The notes beneath the pieces were generated by a model. That model had not been told where the DNA came from. It saw nothing but the letters and a program-made list of their open reading frames with translations, and ran no database searches. A program made the translations under genes and the position numbers. 64,000 bases of DNA. Origin: an uncultured Victivallales bacterium (GTDB taxonomy: Bacteria; Verrucomicrobiota; Lentisphaeria; Victivallales; UBA1829). The stretch spans positions 60,199-124,198 of the forward strand of contig CAKUJH010000004.1 in NCBI GenBank assembly GCA_934661375.1, given 5' to 3'. Positions 6,568 through 14,221 of this stretch are shown piece after piece; position 1 is the first letter of the stretch, and each line of letters starts with the position of its first letter.

Positions 6568-9401
6568 TTGCGTTTTTCCCCTTCCTGTCCGGATAACTGC
6601 AGTACTGCACATTCCTTATGTTTCAGGAAACAGCTGAAAGTGCCGTCCTGATTCTGCGTGATCTTCTGTCCGGTCAGAGCCGTAGCGGAGACGCCGGGAG
6701 GAAGCTGGATAGAGCGTGTGCCGCTGCCGGCGGCTGCTCCGATGACCAGCAGGTTTGCGCCGGCAATGCAGAGATCATTGGTTGCGAGGAAAGGTTTTAT
6801 GCCGGCTTCGGACGCAACGTTGCGGAGCAGTTCCGGAGTCAGCATATTGGGTTGTCCCAGAATTAATTCCGTGAATCCATTATGGCGGAGAACTGCTGCC
6901 GCACATTTGCCGCTGCCGGAATAGAAGGCGAGTTTTTTCCCGCCGTCCCCCAGAATTTCCCAGGAAGCGGCATACGGCGGCAGCGAGAACAGGGGACCGA
7001 CGCCATTCAGCAGCGGATCCGTGTTTTCAGCCGCGGCGATGGCGGGAATCCGGTCCGCCGTTTTGCGGAAACGGACATCTCCGATTTGCAGGGCTGATTC
7101 CGGAGCGGAGAGAAAACCGGGGATGCCTGCCCAGACGATGATTCTGCCGTTTTTCCCGAATTTGTCCCGGATTTCCGTAATGCGCTGCCGGGAAAAAGTT
7201 TCTCCGCCCAGGATCAGCAGGATTTTCGGCGGCTGGAACTCCGGGTGCGAAAGATCCTGCGGCAGATAAAGGTCGAAGCGGATGCCGCTGCGCCAGAGCG
7301 ACTGTACCGGATTGTAGCGGAAATTCCGGGTCCAGTCGAAATACGGAGATATTTTATTGGTGAAGAAACAATGGGCGCGGTCATCGGCAATGCAGGCAAT
7401 ACGGTCCGCGGAAAGCGGTCTGCCGTGGGCGGCGTCCGCAATCCGGACAGCATCCGCCCATGCCGACACTGCTTTGGGGGAATCGTACCAGCCGGATGCC
7501 AGCAGATAGGTATGGAAGCTGCCGCCCCACGCCATGGCATATCCGGTGTAGAGCCGGATGAAATTCCGGAAAGTTTCATGATTGTGAACCGCCTGCCAGT
7601 TGGCGGCTTTGACTCCCGGATAAACCAGCGGAGGCAATTCCGGATTCCGGATATCCATTTCGGCAATTGCCAGTTTCCGGTTCAGCACCATGGAGCCGTT
7701 GTAGGATTGCAGCCCCAGCGGCATGTCGCAGTCGTCCCGGTTGCGGTGATACGTCGGCAGCCAGATCATGAAATCCGTTACTTTGTCACGCAGCATCTGT
7801 TCCTGATATTCCGTCAGGTCAACCAGATGTGTTCCGTAAATCAGGGAATTTGCCACATCATACCCTCCGACCAGCAGACGTCCGCCGGAACCTTGCTTGA
7901 TGCCCTGCCGCATTGCCGTTTTATATTGATACAGTTCGTCCGCAACAAACAGCTTGTAATCGCTTTCGCGTGTGGCGTGTCCGGCGTTTGCCAGAAAAAG
8001 ACGGTCCGGCGACAACTCATCCATGGTTGGAATCCGGACCGAATCAAAACGGATGTCTTTGGTCTGCCAAACCCTGTTCAGTTCTTTTTCCGAACCGTAT
8101 TTTTTGCGCAGATAATCCTGAAACATCCGGGTTGCCAGCGGAGTCCGTTCCGGGGTGCGCGGCGCGCGGTATTGTCCGTCGCAGCCGCCGACTACATAGG
8201 CTCCGATGACCGCTTTGGCGGCGTCTGTTTTTTCAAAGCGGCGGAAGATTTCTTCCAGCACAGCGGAAATATCCGCGCGGAATTTTCTGGAATGATGCGA
8301 AGGGTAGGCGCTCTTGCCGCGTTCTTCCGGAATGTTTCCGGAAAATTTGCCCCGCAGTTTATAGCCTTCCAGAACAGCAAACTCTCCGGCTTCGTTTTTC
8401 ATCAGTTCCGCCGGGTTTTCCTTCTGCCATTTCAAGTTTGGAGAAACCGAGACACTGAGGATGATTAAGGCATCCGGAGCTTCCCGCAGCACGGAATAGA
8501 CCGCCTGTTCCATTACCTGAATGTCAAATGTGCCGTCATCCCGCCACACTTGCGCATGTTTGCTTCGCGAGGCGGCTCTTCCGATCAGGACGGGAACAGT
8601 GAATACGCGGTATCCCGCTTTGCGGAAGGATGAATCGCGGTCGACTGAACCTAATCCCGTGTTGTTGTGCAGAATTGCCGGCACAATCCGCTGTCCGTCA
8701 ACATACAGTTCAATGCGGTCGCCTTCTTTTTTCAGTTCCGGTCTGGCTGCGGTACGTGCTTTCAGCAGTTTTCCAATCATGTCATTGGAACAGCCTGGCG
8801 AAGGATGCTGCATCGGAGCCGGCTGCGGCGGTGTCTTTTCCCAGGGACGCGCCGATTCATCTGCGGTGCTGTATTCCACGGACTGCAATTCCAGGCTTTG
8901 CGCATTGCCGCGGAAAGAAATGAAAAATTCTACGGATACACTGTTCTGCGGCACTTTCCAGAAACTGAAATAGTCCAGCTTTTCCTGTAAGGCGATAGGA
9001 GTATTGAATTCCCAGAGTTCCATCGGACGGTAGCCGCGGATATTGGAATGATCCAGCGGATACTGCGCGACAGTTCTGCCCGACGCATCGGCAAACCGGA
9101 GATAGAAAACTCCTGCCGAACCGGTCCGGTGAGACAGTTTTTTCCATTGAACCCGCGCACGCAGCAGAGAGCCGGGCGTTACGGGTTCGCGCGGAATGAA
9201 ACGCAGAACTCCATCCTTCCGCGGATTGCCGTTCCACTGAATCCGGATACCTGCTTCCCCTGTGCGGCAGACAATGTCCGGAGAGGATGTTTTCCAGTTT
9301 TCTGTACGGAATAGTTCCCGCTGTTCAATCGCGGCAGCGTCGATTTTCAACTGTGTCGCGAGCAGTCCGGCGAACAGAAGCAGAGATAAAAATTTATGCA
9401 T
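6564..9401 (-). CDS. Large secreted GH42-like (clan GH-A) glycosidase or pseudo-glycosidase
   Basis: 945 residues with a signal peptide (MHKFLSLLLFAGLLATQLKIDAAA). Residues about 30-190 look like a carbohydrate-binding-type beta-sandwich. About 220-680 form a TIM barrel comparable to that of the gene at 17353-20250. A C-terminal Rossmann-like segment (ILLILGGETFSRQRITEIRD) resembles the beta-galactosidase trimerisation domain. The barrel has a likely nucleophile Glu581 (AIAEMDIRNP), but at the usual acid/base position it reads GGCDGQYR with Gln410, where the paralogue has Glu. It may therefore be impaired or mechanistically unusual. It lies 13 bp after a pseudopilin gene with its own AGAGG site, and overlaps the GH110-like gene by 4 bases. 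Confidence 0.72.
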   Translation of the reverse strand: MHKFLSLLLFAGLLATQLKIDAAAIEQRELFRTENWKTSSPDIVCRTGEAGIRIQWNGNPRKDGVLRFIPREPVTPGSLLRARVQWKKLSHRTGSAGVFYLRFADASGRTVAQYPLDHSNIRGYRPMELWEFNTPIALQEKLDYFSFWKVPQNSVSVEFFISFRGNAQSLELQSVEYSTADESARPWEKTPPQPAPMQHPSPGCSNDMIGKLLKARTAARPELKKEGDRIELYVDGQRIVPAILHNNTGLGSVDRDSSFRKAGYRVFTVPVLIGRAASRSKHAQVWRDDGTFDIQVMEQAVYSVLREAPDALIILSVSVSPNLKWQKENPAELMKNEAGEFAVLEGYKLRGKFSGNIPEERGKSAYPSHHSRKFRADISAVLEEIFRRFEKTDAAKAVIGAYVVGGCDGQYRAPRTPERTPLATRMFQDYLRKKYGSEKELNRVWQTKDIRFDSVRIPTMDELSPDRLFLANAGHATRESDYKLFVADELYQYKTAMRQGIKQGSGGRLLVGGYDVANSLIYGTHLVDLTEYQEQMLRDKVTDFMIWLPTYHRNRDDCDMPLGLQSYNGSMVLNRKLAIAEMDIRNPELPPLVYPGVKAANWQAVHNHETFRNFIRLYTGYAMAWGGSFHTYLLASGWYDSPKAVSAWADAVRIADAAHGRPLSADRIACIADDRAHCFFTNKISPYFDWTRNFRYNPVQSLWRSGIRFDLYLPQDLSHPEFQPPKILLILGGETFSRQRITEIRDKFGKNGRIIVWAGIPGFLSAPESALQIGDVRFRKTADRIPAIAAAENTDPLLNGVGPLFSLPPYAASWEILGDGGKKLAFYSGSGKCAAAVLRHNGFTELILGQPNMLTPELLRNVASEAGIKPFLATNDLCIAGANLLVIGAAAGSGTRSIQLPPGVSATALTGQKITQNQDGTFSCFLKHKECAVLQLSGQEGEKRK

Positions 9402-9414
9402 GAGAAAACCTCTT

Positions 9415-10191
9415 TTATTGTAACAGCGTGTAGTCTGGATCTTTTGTGGGAATCAGAACCCGTTTCATGATCTCCCACGAGGAGGCGATCCGCGATATAT
9501 TGGCGGAAGAAATCGAAACGACATGACCGTCCACGCAGATCACATTGCCGCGTCCTGTCACTGTCCGCTGTCCGCCGTTCACATCGTAAAAAGCCTTATA
9601 ATTTCCTCCATGACGCGGAGCCAGAGTCTTCTGACTCATTATGGCGACGCCGCGCCAGGTTTTCGTGGAAGCATTTTCCATCCGGTTGTCTCCGGCAAGA
9701 ATTTTCCCGCTTGGAGCTTTCACCTGCGGCAGTGCGTATGCGGCAAGTTCACTATTGTAACCGTAGGTGATGAAATTGAATCTGCTTCGATCCGCCTGAT
9801 CCGGTCTGCCCGGTTTGTCCACGCAGGTATCCCCGCTTCCTAAAATGGAACGTGTATGCGTACAGTCTGTGATGCCGCAGAAATAAATTTTGGGCGAATG
9901 AACATATTTCAGATCATACAGCAGCGCACTCCATGGGTAGGTGCTGGTATATTGCGACGGCACCATTCTTTCCCGGTTGTCATCAATATAGGAAAGAATG
10001 GATAAGCCCAGCTGCCGGATGTTGGATTTGCATCCTGCATCTTTGGCAGATTCTTTTGCCCGGTTCAGTGCGGGCAGCAGCATTGACGCCAGAATGGCAA
10101 TGATAGCAATCACTACAAGGAGTTCTATCAGTGTGAACGGTAACGGTTTACGCTTCAAATATGAAATGGATGAGAACATTTTTGAGGGCAT
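9415..10191 (-). CDS. Pseudopilin-like protein with prepilin motif and VDGH motif
   Basis: 258 residues. A basic leader (KRKPLPF) precedes TLIELLVVIAIIAILASM, the prepilin peptidase site and assembly helix, then LLPALNRAKESAKDAGC. The C-terminal half has RHGGNYKAF and VICVDGHVVS, the conserved H...DGH pattern. The ATG at 10191 has an AAGGA site; the frame runs to 10335 without a better start. It immediately precedes the large GH42-like secreted enzyme. A strong promoter is not obvious in the 155 bp upstream, which separates it from a truncated GH1 gene, so it may be read from the LacI promoter at 11759-11786. Confidence 0.85.
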   Translation of the reverse strand: MPSKMFSSISYLKRKPLPFTLIELLVVIAIIAILASMLLPALNRAKESAKDAGCKSNIRQLGLSILSYIDDNRERMVPSQYTSTYPWSALLYDLKYVHSPKIYFCGITDCTHTRSILGSGDTCVDKPGRPDQADRSRFNFITYGYNSELAAYALPQVKAPSGKILAGDNRMENASTKTWRGVAIMSQKTLAPRHGGNYKAFYDVNGGQRTVTGRGNVICVDGHVVSISSANISRIASSWEIMKRVLIPTKDPDYTLLQ

Positions 10192-10346
10192 AACTACATT
10201 TCCTTCCGCAATTTTGAAGTTGAATTGTTTTCTGCTGAATTCAGGAATCCGGCAGGAGCCGCTCCCGGTTTTGCGGCAGAGATCTTTTGAGAACCGGTTC
10301 ATTTTCTGGCTGCACCTCGCTTTCTTTTTCGTCACAGTTTTGTTTT

Positions 10347-10643
10347 TTATTGATATTCGCTGCCGTGTCTGCCTTCTTCCGGTTCAAGGCGGCTCCATTC
10401 GATGCTGAACCGGTAGGCGCGGTGTCCGAGTTCCTTCAGCAGCCGCAGATCTTCATCAAACAGATTCCAGCTGTTGCAAGCCATTCCGGACGGTTCCCGG
10501 AATCCGGGAATGGTTCCTTCCTGTTCCATATGCCACCACTGGCTGTGGGTGTTGTTTCCTTCGATCTGGTACCCTGCACTGCCGCTGCCCCAGAGAAAGT
10601 TTTCCGGGAAAGTGAACGGGGGGATTTTATGAAGATTCAGCAT
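10347..10643 (-). pseudogene. Truncated GH1 beta-glucosidase/beta-galactosidase, N-terminal fragment
   Basis: This frame encodes 98 residues that match only the first fifth of glycoside hydrolase family 1: FPENFLWGSGSAGYQIEG, NSWNLFDEDLRLLKELG and YRFSIEWSRLEPEEG, with a start supported by GGAG. Family members are about 450 residues and carry catalytic TFNEP and ENG motifs much later. Here the frame stops right after the RLEPEEG motif, and no continuation is visible in any frame before the pseudopilin gene. It is therefore a deletion remnant with no expected activity. It lies 19 bp downstream of a LacI-family gene, as in regulator-glycosidase operons, so it shows what that operon once controlled. 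Confidence 0.8.
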
Positions 10644-10662
10644 AGAAGATTCTCCATTCTGG

Positions 10663-11718
10663 TTATTGTTTTTCCGGCATATTCAGCACCGGCGGCAGAA
10701 ATACCGGTGTTGTTCCGTCTGTTTTTTCTCCCCGGATGGAATGGATCAGATACCGCACTGCGGTTTCTCCCAGTTCGGGAAGCGGCCATTGCAGACAAGG
10801 CAGTTCGGGGTACGCCGGGGCATCTTCCAGCGACGCCGGGAAAATACCGTCCTCAACTCCCCCCCATTCCAGCTCATATTGCCATAATCCGGCAAGCCGA
10901 GCGGAGTAACAGACAACTGCAGCGGGGTGCGCTCCGGCTTTTTTCCAGCGTCTCAGAAAAGCGGCAGCTTCACGCCGCAGCTTTGGGATATTGTCGGAAA
11001 CAATGGTCTCCGGACGGTCTTCCGGCAGAATTTCCGCCGCTGCGCGGTACAGTGTTTCCTGGCGTTCCTGATAGCCCCGGTGTTCCAGCGAAATTGTACT
11101 GAACACCAGATGCCGGATTCCATATTCTTTTTTCATTCGGGAAAGCAGCATCCGGCATCCTGCGGCATAATCCAGCCCGACATACGGAAACGGCGGAATG
11201 CTGGTCATCAGACGCAGTATTCCCTGACACGGGATGTTGTTTTCACGGAAAGTCGGGTACAGATTCCGCAGATAATGACAGCCGTAAAAAAGTATGCCGT
11301 CAAAATACGGATACCCCATTTTGTCCTTCAGACTGGCAATCATTTCCTGTTCATTGCTTTTCTGTGGCAGGATGCGGATGTCATAGCCGGCTTCAGCTGC
11401 TGCGGACACCACACCGGACAGTACGCGCGAAAATGCGTTGTCTCCCTGGAAATCATAGTACTGATTGGAGGGGAACAGCAGATCGTCCAGAATGAGATTG
11501 ATGGTTTCGCTTTTTCCGCTTCGAATCCGGCGGGCGTGATAATTTCCCTGGAAACCGAGTTCCTGCGCAATTCGGCGGATCTTCTGTGCTTTTTCTGCGG
11601 AAACCTGTCCGGCATCCTTGCCGCGCATCACCAGCGAAACCGCCTGGGAGGAAACCCCCGCGGATTGGGCTATTTCGCGAAGTGTCGCTGATTTTGAATT
11701 GTGAAGAATCTCTTTCAT
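10663..11718 (-). CDS. LacI-family transcriptional repressor
   Basis: 351 residues. The N-terminal helix-turn-helix and hinge are clear (SATLREIAQSAGVSSQAVSL, then KIRRIAQELGFQGNYHARRI). A periplasmic-binding-protein-like sensor follows (about 65-340, with TINLILDDLLF, FDGILFYG and YVGLDYAAGCRMLL). Family members bind a sugar or sugar phosphate and release their operator. A near-palindrome with central CG (11730-11747) lies between its promoter and start codon, which suggests autoregulation. It is followed by a GH1 fragment and then the pseudopilin/GH42-like/GH110/oxidoreductase genes, the probable regulon. The inducer is unknown; galactosides are plausible from the GH110 gene. Confidence 0.92.
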   Translation of the reverse strand: MKEILHNSKSATLREIAQSAGVSSQAVSLVMRGKDAGQVSAEKAQKIRRIAQELGFQGNYHARRIRSGKSETINLILDDLLFPSNQYYDFQGDNAFSRVLSGVVSAAAEAGYDIRILPQKSNEQEMIASLKDKMGYPYFDGILFYGCHYLRNLYPTFRENNIPCQGILRLMTSIPPFPYVGLDYAAGCRMLLSRMKKEYGIRHLVFSTISLEHRGYQERQETLYRAAAEILPEDRPETIVSDNIPKLRREAAAFLRRWKKAGAHPAAVVCYSARLAGLWQYELEWGGVEDGIFPASLEDAPAYPELPCLQWPLPELGETAVRYLIHSIRGEKTDGTTPVFLPPVLNMPEKQ

Positions 11719-11729
11719 CAGTCTTTATG

Positions 11730-11747
11730 ACCTTTATCGTTAAAGGT
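11730..11747. promoter_or_regulatory. LacI-type operator
   Basis: ACCTTTATCGTTAAAGGT is an 18-bp inverted repeat around a central CG, with one mismatched pair next to the centre. This is the typical architecture of LacI-family operators. It lies just downstream of the -10 box of the regulator's own promoter and 11 bp from its start codon, where binding would block transcription. Confidence 0.65.
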
Positions 11748-11758
11748 TTTCTGGGCTA

Positions 11759-11786
11759 ACTATACAACAGCTTTCAGGTTTGTCAA
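11759..11786 (-). promoter_or_regulatory. Promoter of the LacI-family gene
   Basis: On the minus strand, a perfect TTGACA (11786-11781) and TATAGT (11764-11759) are separated by 16 bp. Transcription would begin near 11752, directly ahead of the operator. Confidence 0.7.
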
Positions 11787-11814
11787 GCGGTATTGTGAAA
11801 AAAAATTAAATTTT

Positions 11815-12120
11815 GACAATGACAGTCGCGTCCTCTCTGACAGCACTGCCAAAAGTCTGCAGCTGGTAAAAACAACAGCTGAAGTTCTGCTGATAGATGA
11901 GGTTTTTGTAGCCGGAGATGATGAGTTTCAAAAAAAGGCTGGCTTGCTTATTACCGAAAAGATCCAGTCGGGGATTACTGTTGTGATGGTTACGCATGAT
12001 ATGGGGGTGGTCAATCATCTCTGTACCAGGGTGATACAGATAGAACATGGTATTTCTCTTCCGGAATTGTCAGTGCAGAAAACAATTGAAAGATATTTAC
12101 AGCAACACCGCATGTCATAA
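11815..12120 (+). pseudogene. C-terminal remnant of a polysaccharide-export ABC ATPase (KpsT/Wzt-like)
   Basis: The plus strand encodes about 101 in-frame residues with no start codon. They include EVLLIDEVFVAGDDEFQKKA (Walker B and D-loop) and VVMVTHDMGVVNHLCTRVI (H-loop), ending in IERYLQQHRMS and a stop. This is the last third of an ABC transporter ATPase of the capsule, O-antigen or teichoic-acid export type, where the LLIDEV...GD..FQKK pattern is characteristic. The Walker A and signature motifs are absent upstream, where the sequence becomes the AT-rich LacI promoter region. It is opposite in strand to both neighbours and more AT-rich, consistent with debris of an acquired surface-polysaccharide locus. 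Confidence 0.75.
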
Positions 12121-12191
12121 TCTGACTGGATTTTCCCGATGGAATGCACTTGGGTTGTACGCGGGACGTTTGCTCCGGCTGTCCGGTAAAA

Positions 12192-13058
12192 TTATGATTG
12201 TTTCTTTTCCGGCACAGAAAGCGTTGCTCCGGCACTGGCGACGACAATACAGAAAACTGCCAGCCATTGCAGTCCGGAAAGAATTTCTCCCAGAAAAATC
12301 AATCCGGAAAGTGCCGCGAATGCCGGCTGCAGACTTTGCAGTACACTGAAGGTTTTTGCCGGCAATTTGCGCATGGCGATCAGATCCAGAGAAAAGGGAA
12401 GGATGCTGGAAAACATGGCAACGCCGAATCCCAGCAGAAGCATTTTCCAATTCAGCAGAAGCAGGTCGCCGCTGAATATGCCGAACGGCAGAATCAGCAA
12501 TGCCGCTACACACATGCCGCAGGAAACCGCATCGGAATTCCGGATTTTCCCGGTAATCCAGCTTGCAGACAGAATGTAGCCAGCCCATAAAAGCCCCGCA
12601 ACCGCCACAAACAGAATTCCAATCCAGTCCGATGTGCCGCTCTGCCACGGAACAATCAGCAGAACTCCCGCCGCCGCAAGGACAACCCAGATGAAATCAA
12701 CGAGTCTCCGGGATGCCGCCAATGCCAGCCCCAGCGGTCCGATGAATTCAATGGTAACTCCAATGCCCAGCGGAATCCGCTGTATGCCGTAATAGAAAGT
12801 CAATCCCATTCCGCCCACGGAAATACCGTAGAACAGGATGCAGAGCCATTCTTTTCTGCCGAAGCTGAAGATGCGCGGCCGGTTGAAAAGTGCCAGGATC
12901 AGACCGGCAAGTCCGATACGGAGCGTGATCGCGCCCGCCGGTCCGATCAATGGAAACAGGTATTTGGCGACAGAGGCTCCGCCCTGAATGCTGAACATGG
13001 AGGCGAGAATGGCGGCAACCGCCCATTTTTTGTTGAATGTCATAGCTGATCCTGTCAT
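12192..13058 (-). CDS. EamA/RhtA-family inner-membrane exporter
   Basis: 288 residues with about ten hydrophobic helices in two EamA repeats. The opening SIQGGASVAKYLFPLIGPAG and the internal IPLGIGVTIEFIGPLGLAL follow the E. coli threonine/homoserine exporter RhtA closely, as does the end AALSGLIFLGEILSGLQWLA. It probably pumps amino acids or small related metabolites out of the cytoplasm. The ATG at 13058 overlaps the aminotransferase stop (ATGA) and gives the family length; an ATG at 13043 has a better AGGA site. It is the last gene of the nine-gene operon. Its link to an aminotransferase suggests export of an amination product or an excess amino acid. Confidence 0.85.
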   Translation of the reverse strand: MTGSAMTFNKKWAVAAILASMFSIQGGASVAKYLFPLIGPAGAITLRIGLAGLILALFNRPRIFSFGRKEWLCILFYGISVGGMGLTFYYGIQRIPLGIGVTIEFIGPLGLALAASRRLVDFIWVVLAAAGVLLIVPWQSGTSDWIGILFVAVAGLLWAGYILSASWITGKIRNSDAVSCGMCVAALLILPFGIFSGDLLLLNWKMLLLGFGVAMFSSILPFSLDLIAMRKLPAKTFSVLQSLQPAFAALSGLIFLGEILSGLQWLAVFCIVVASAGATLSVPEKKQS

Positions 13059-14221
13059 TCAAGGAATGCCGTGAACCGGCAGATCCGGTCCATCGCCTGC
13101 TGCAGCAGCGGTACATCCATGGTGAAGGCGATCCGGATGAAATTCCGGTAGGCATTGCCGCCGTATGCCGAAGCATGAACCGTTGCAACATGTTCCTTTT
13201 CCAGCAGAGAGAACACAAATTCCCGGTCGGAAAGCCCCGTTGCCGAAATGTCGACCAGCGCGTAAAATGTTGCCGGAATCGGACAGCACCGCAGATGCGG
13301 ATTCCGGTTGAGTCCGGCATACAGGGCGTTGCGCCGTTTTTCAAATTCCTCCAGAATCGTCCGGGAACCGGACTGTTCACCGGTCAAAGCGGCAATGGCA
13401 GCATATTGTGCCGGAAGCGGTGCGCAGGCAACAACGTTTTCCTGCATTTTGGTCATAGCCGCGACAAAGCCAGCCGGAGCAATTGCCCAGCCGATACGCC
13501 AGCCGGTCATGGCGAACCGTTTGGACAGCCCGTTCACCACGATGGTGCGTTCCGACATTCCCGGCAGATCCGCAATACTTGAACTTTTTTTCCCGTCATA
13601 GACCAGAGAATCGTAGATTTCATCGGAAAGAATATAGAAGCCGTGTTTTTCCGCCAATTCGGCAATTCTGACCAGCGTTTCCTTCGGAATCACAGCACCG
13701 CTGGGGTTGTTCGGCGAATTCAGAACCACCAGCCGCGTTTTCGGAGTAATCAGCCGGGCAAGATCATCCGCCTGCACTTCAAAATTGTCGTCCGGACGCG
13801 TGTAAAGAAAGACGGGTTTGGCTCCGAGCGAGCGGACCACCTGGGAATAATTGATCCAGTACGGACAATGAATAATAACTTCATCGCCGGGTTCCAGCAG
13901 GGTGTACAGCGCAAGGAACGCCGCTTCCATTGCGCCCACCGTGCAGATGATTTCCTGTTCCGGGTCAAGATTTCTGCCGTGCGATTTCAGGTAATCCGCG
14001 GCAATGGCGCACCGCAGATCAATCAGCCCGGCATTGGCGGAATAGCGGGTCTTTCCCGCCATGATTGCCCGGCAGGCGGCTTCCCGCACCGCCAGCGGAG
14101 GCGGCAGATCGGGATCCCCCAGAGTCAGGTCAATCACATCGGATAAACGCGAAGCCCGGTCGAAGATTTCGCGCGGCGGAGAGGGTTCAACACAGCGGAC
14201 CCGTTCAGCGATTTCAATCAT
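13055..14221 (-). CDS. PLP-dependent class I/II aminotransferase
   Basis: 388 residues of fold-type I aminotransferase. Conserved elements are LNSPNNPSG (about 168-175), SDEIYDSLVYDG (199-210), and the cofactor lysine Lys234 in GLSKRFAMTGWRIGWA; the substrate-carboxylate Arg is near FIRIAF at the C-terminus. The sequence is of the aspartate/aromatic aminotransferase (AspC/PatA-like) subgroup, but the exact amino donor and acceptor cannot be told. The start overlaps the MFS gene by 8 bases, and the stop overlaps the exporter start by 4 bases, so the three are translationally coupled. Its presence in a glycan operon is unusual. Confidence 0.87.
   Translation of the reverse strand: MIEIAERVRCVEPSPPREIFDRASRLSDVIDLTLGDPDLPPPLAVREAACRAIMAGKTRYSANAGLIDLRCAIAADYLKSHGRNLDPEQEIICTVGAMEAAFLALYTLLEPGDEVIIHCPYWINYSQVVRSLGAKPVFLYTRPDDNFEVQADDLARLITPKTRLVVLNSPNNPSGAVIPKETLVRIAELAEKHGFYILSDEIYDSLVYDGKKSSSIADLPGMSERTIVVNGLSKRFAMTGWRIGWAIAPAGFVAAMTKMQENVVACAPLPAQYAAIAALTGEQSGSRTILEEFEKRRNALYAGLNRNPHLRCCPIPATFYALVDISATGLSDREFVFSLLEKEHVATVHASAYGGNAYRNFIRIAFTMDVPLLQQAMDRICRFTAFLE

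Noticed and set aside
10192..10335. N-terminal extension of the pseudopilin gene up to 10335
   Set aside because: The additional residues do not fit a prepilin leader, and the ATG at 10191 has an AAGGA site; the extension covers the junction left by GH1 truncation.
11806..12048. 80-codon minus-strand frame upstream of the LacI gene
   Set aside because: The plus strand of the same stretch encodes recognisable ABC ATPase motifs, so this is its antisense shadow.
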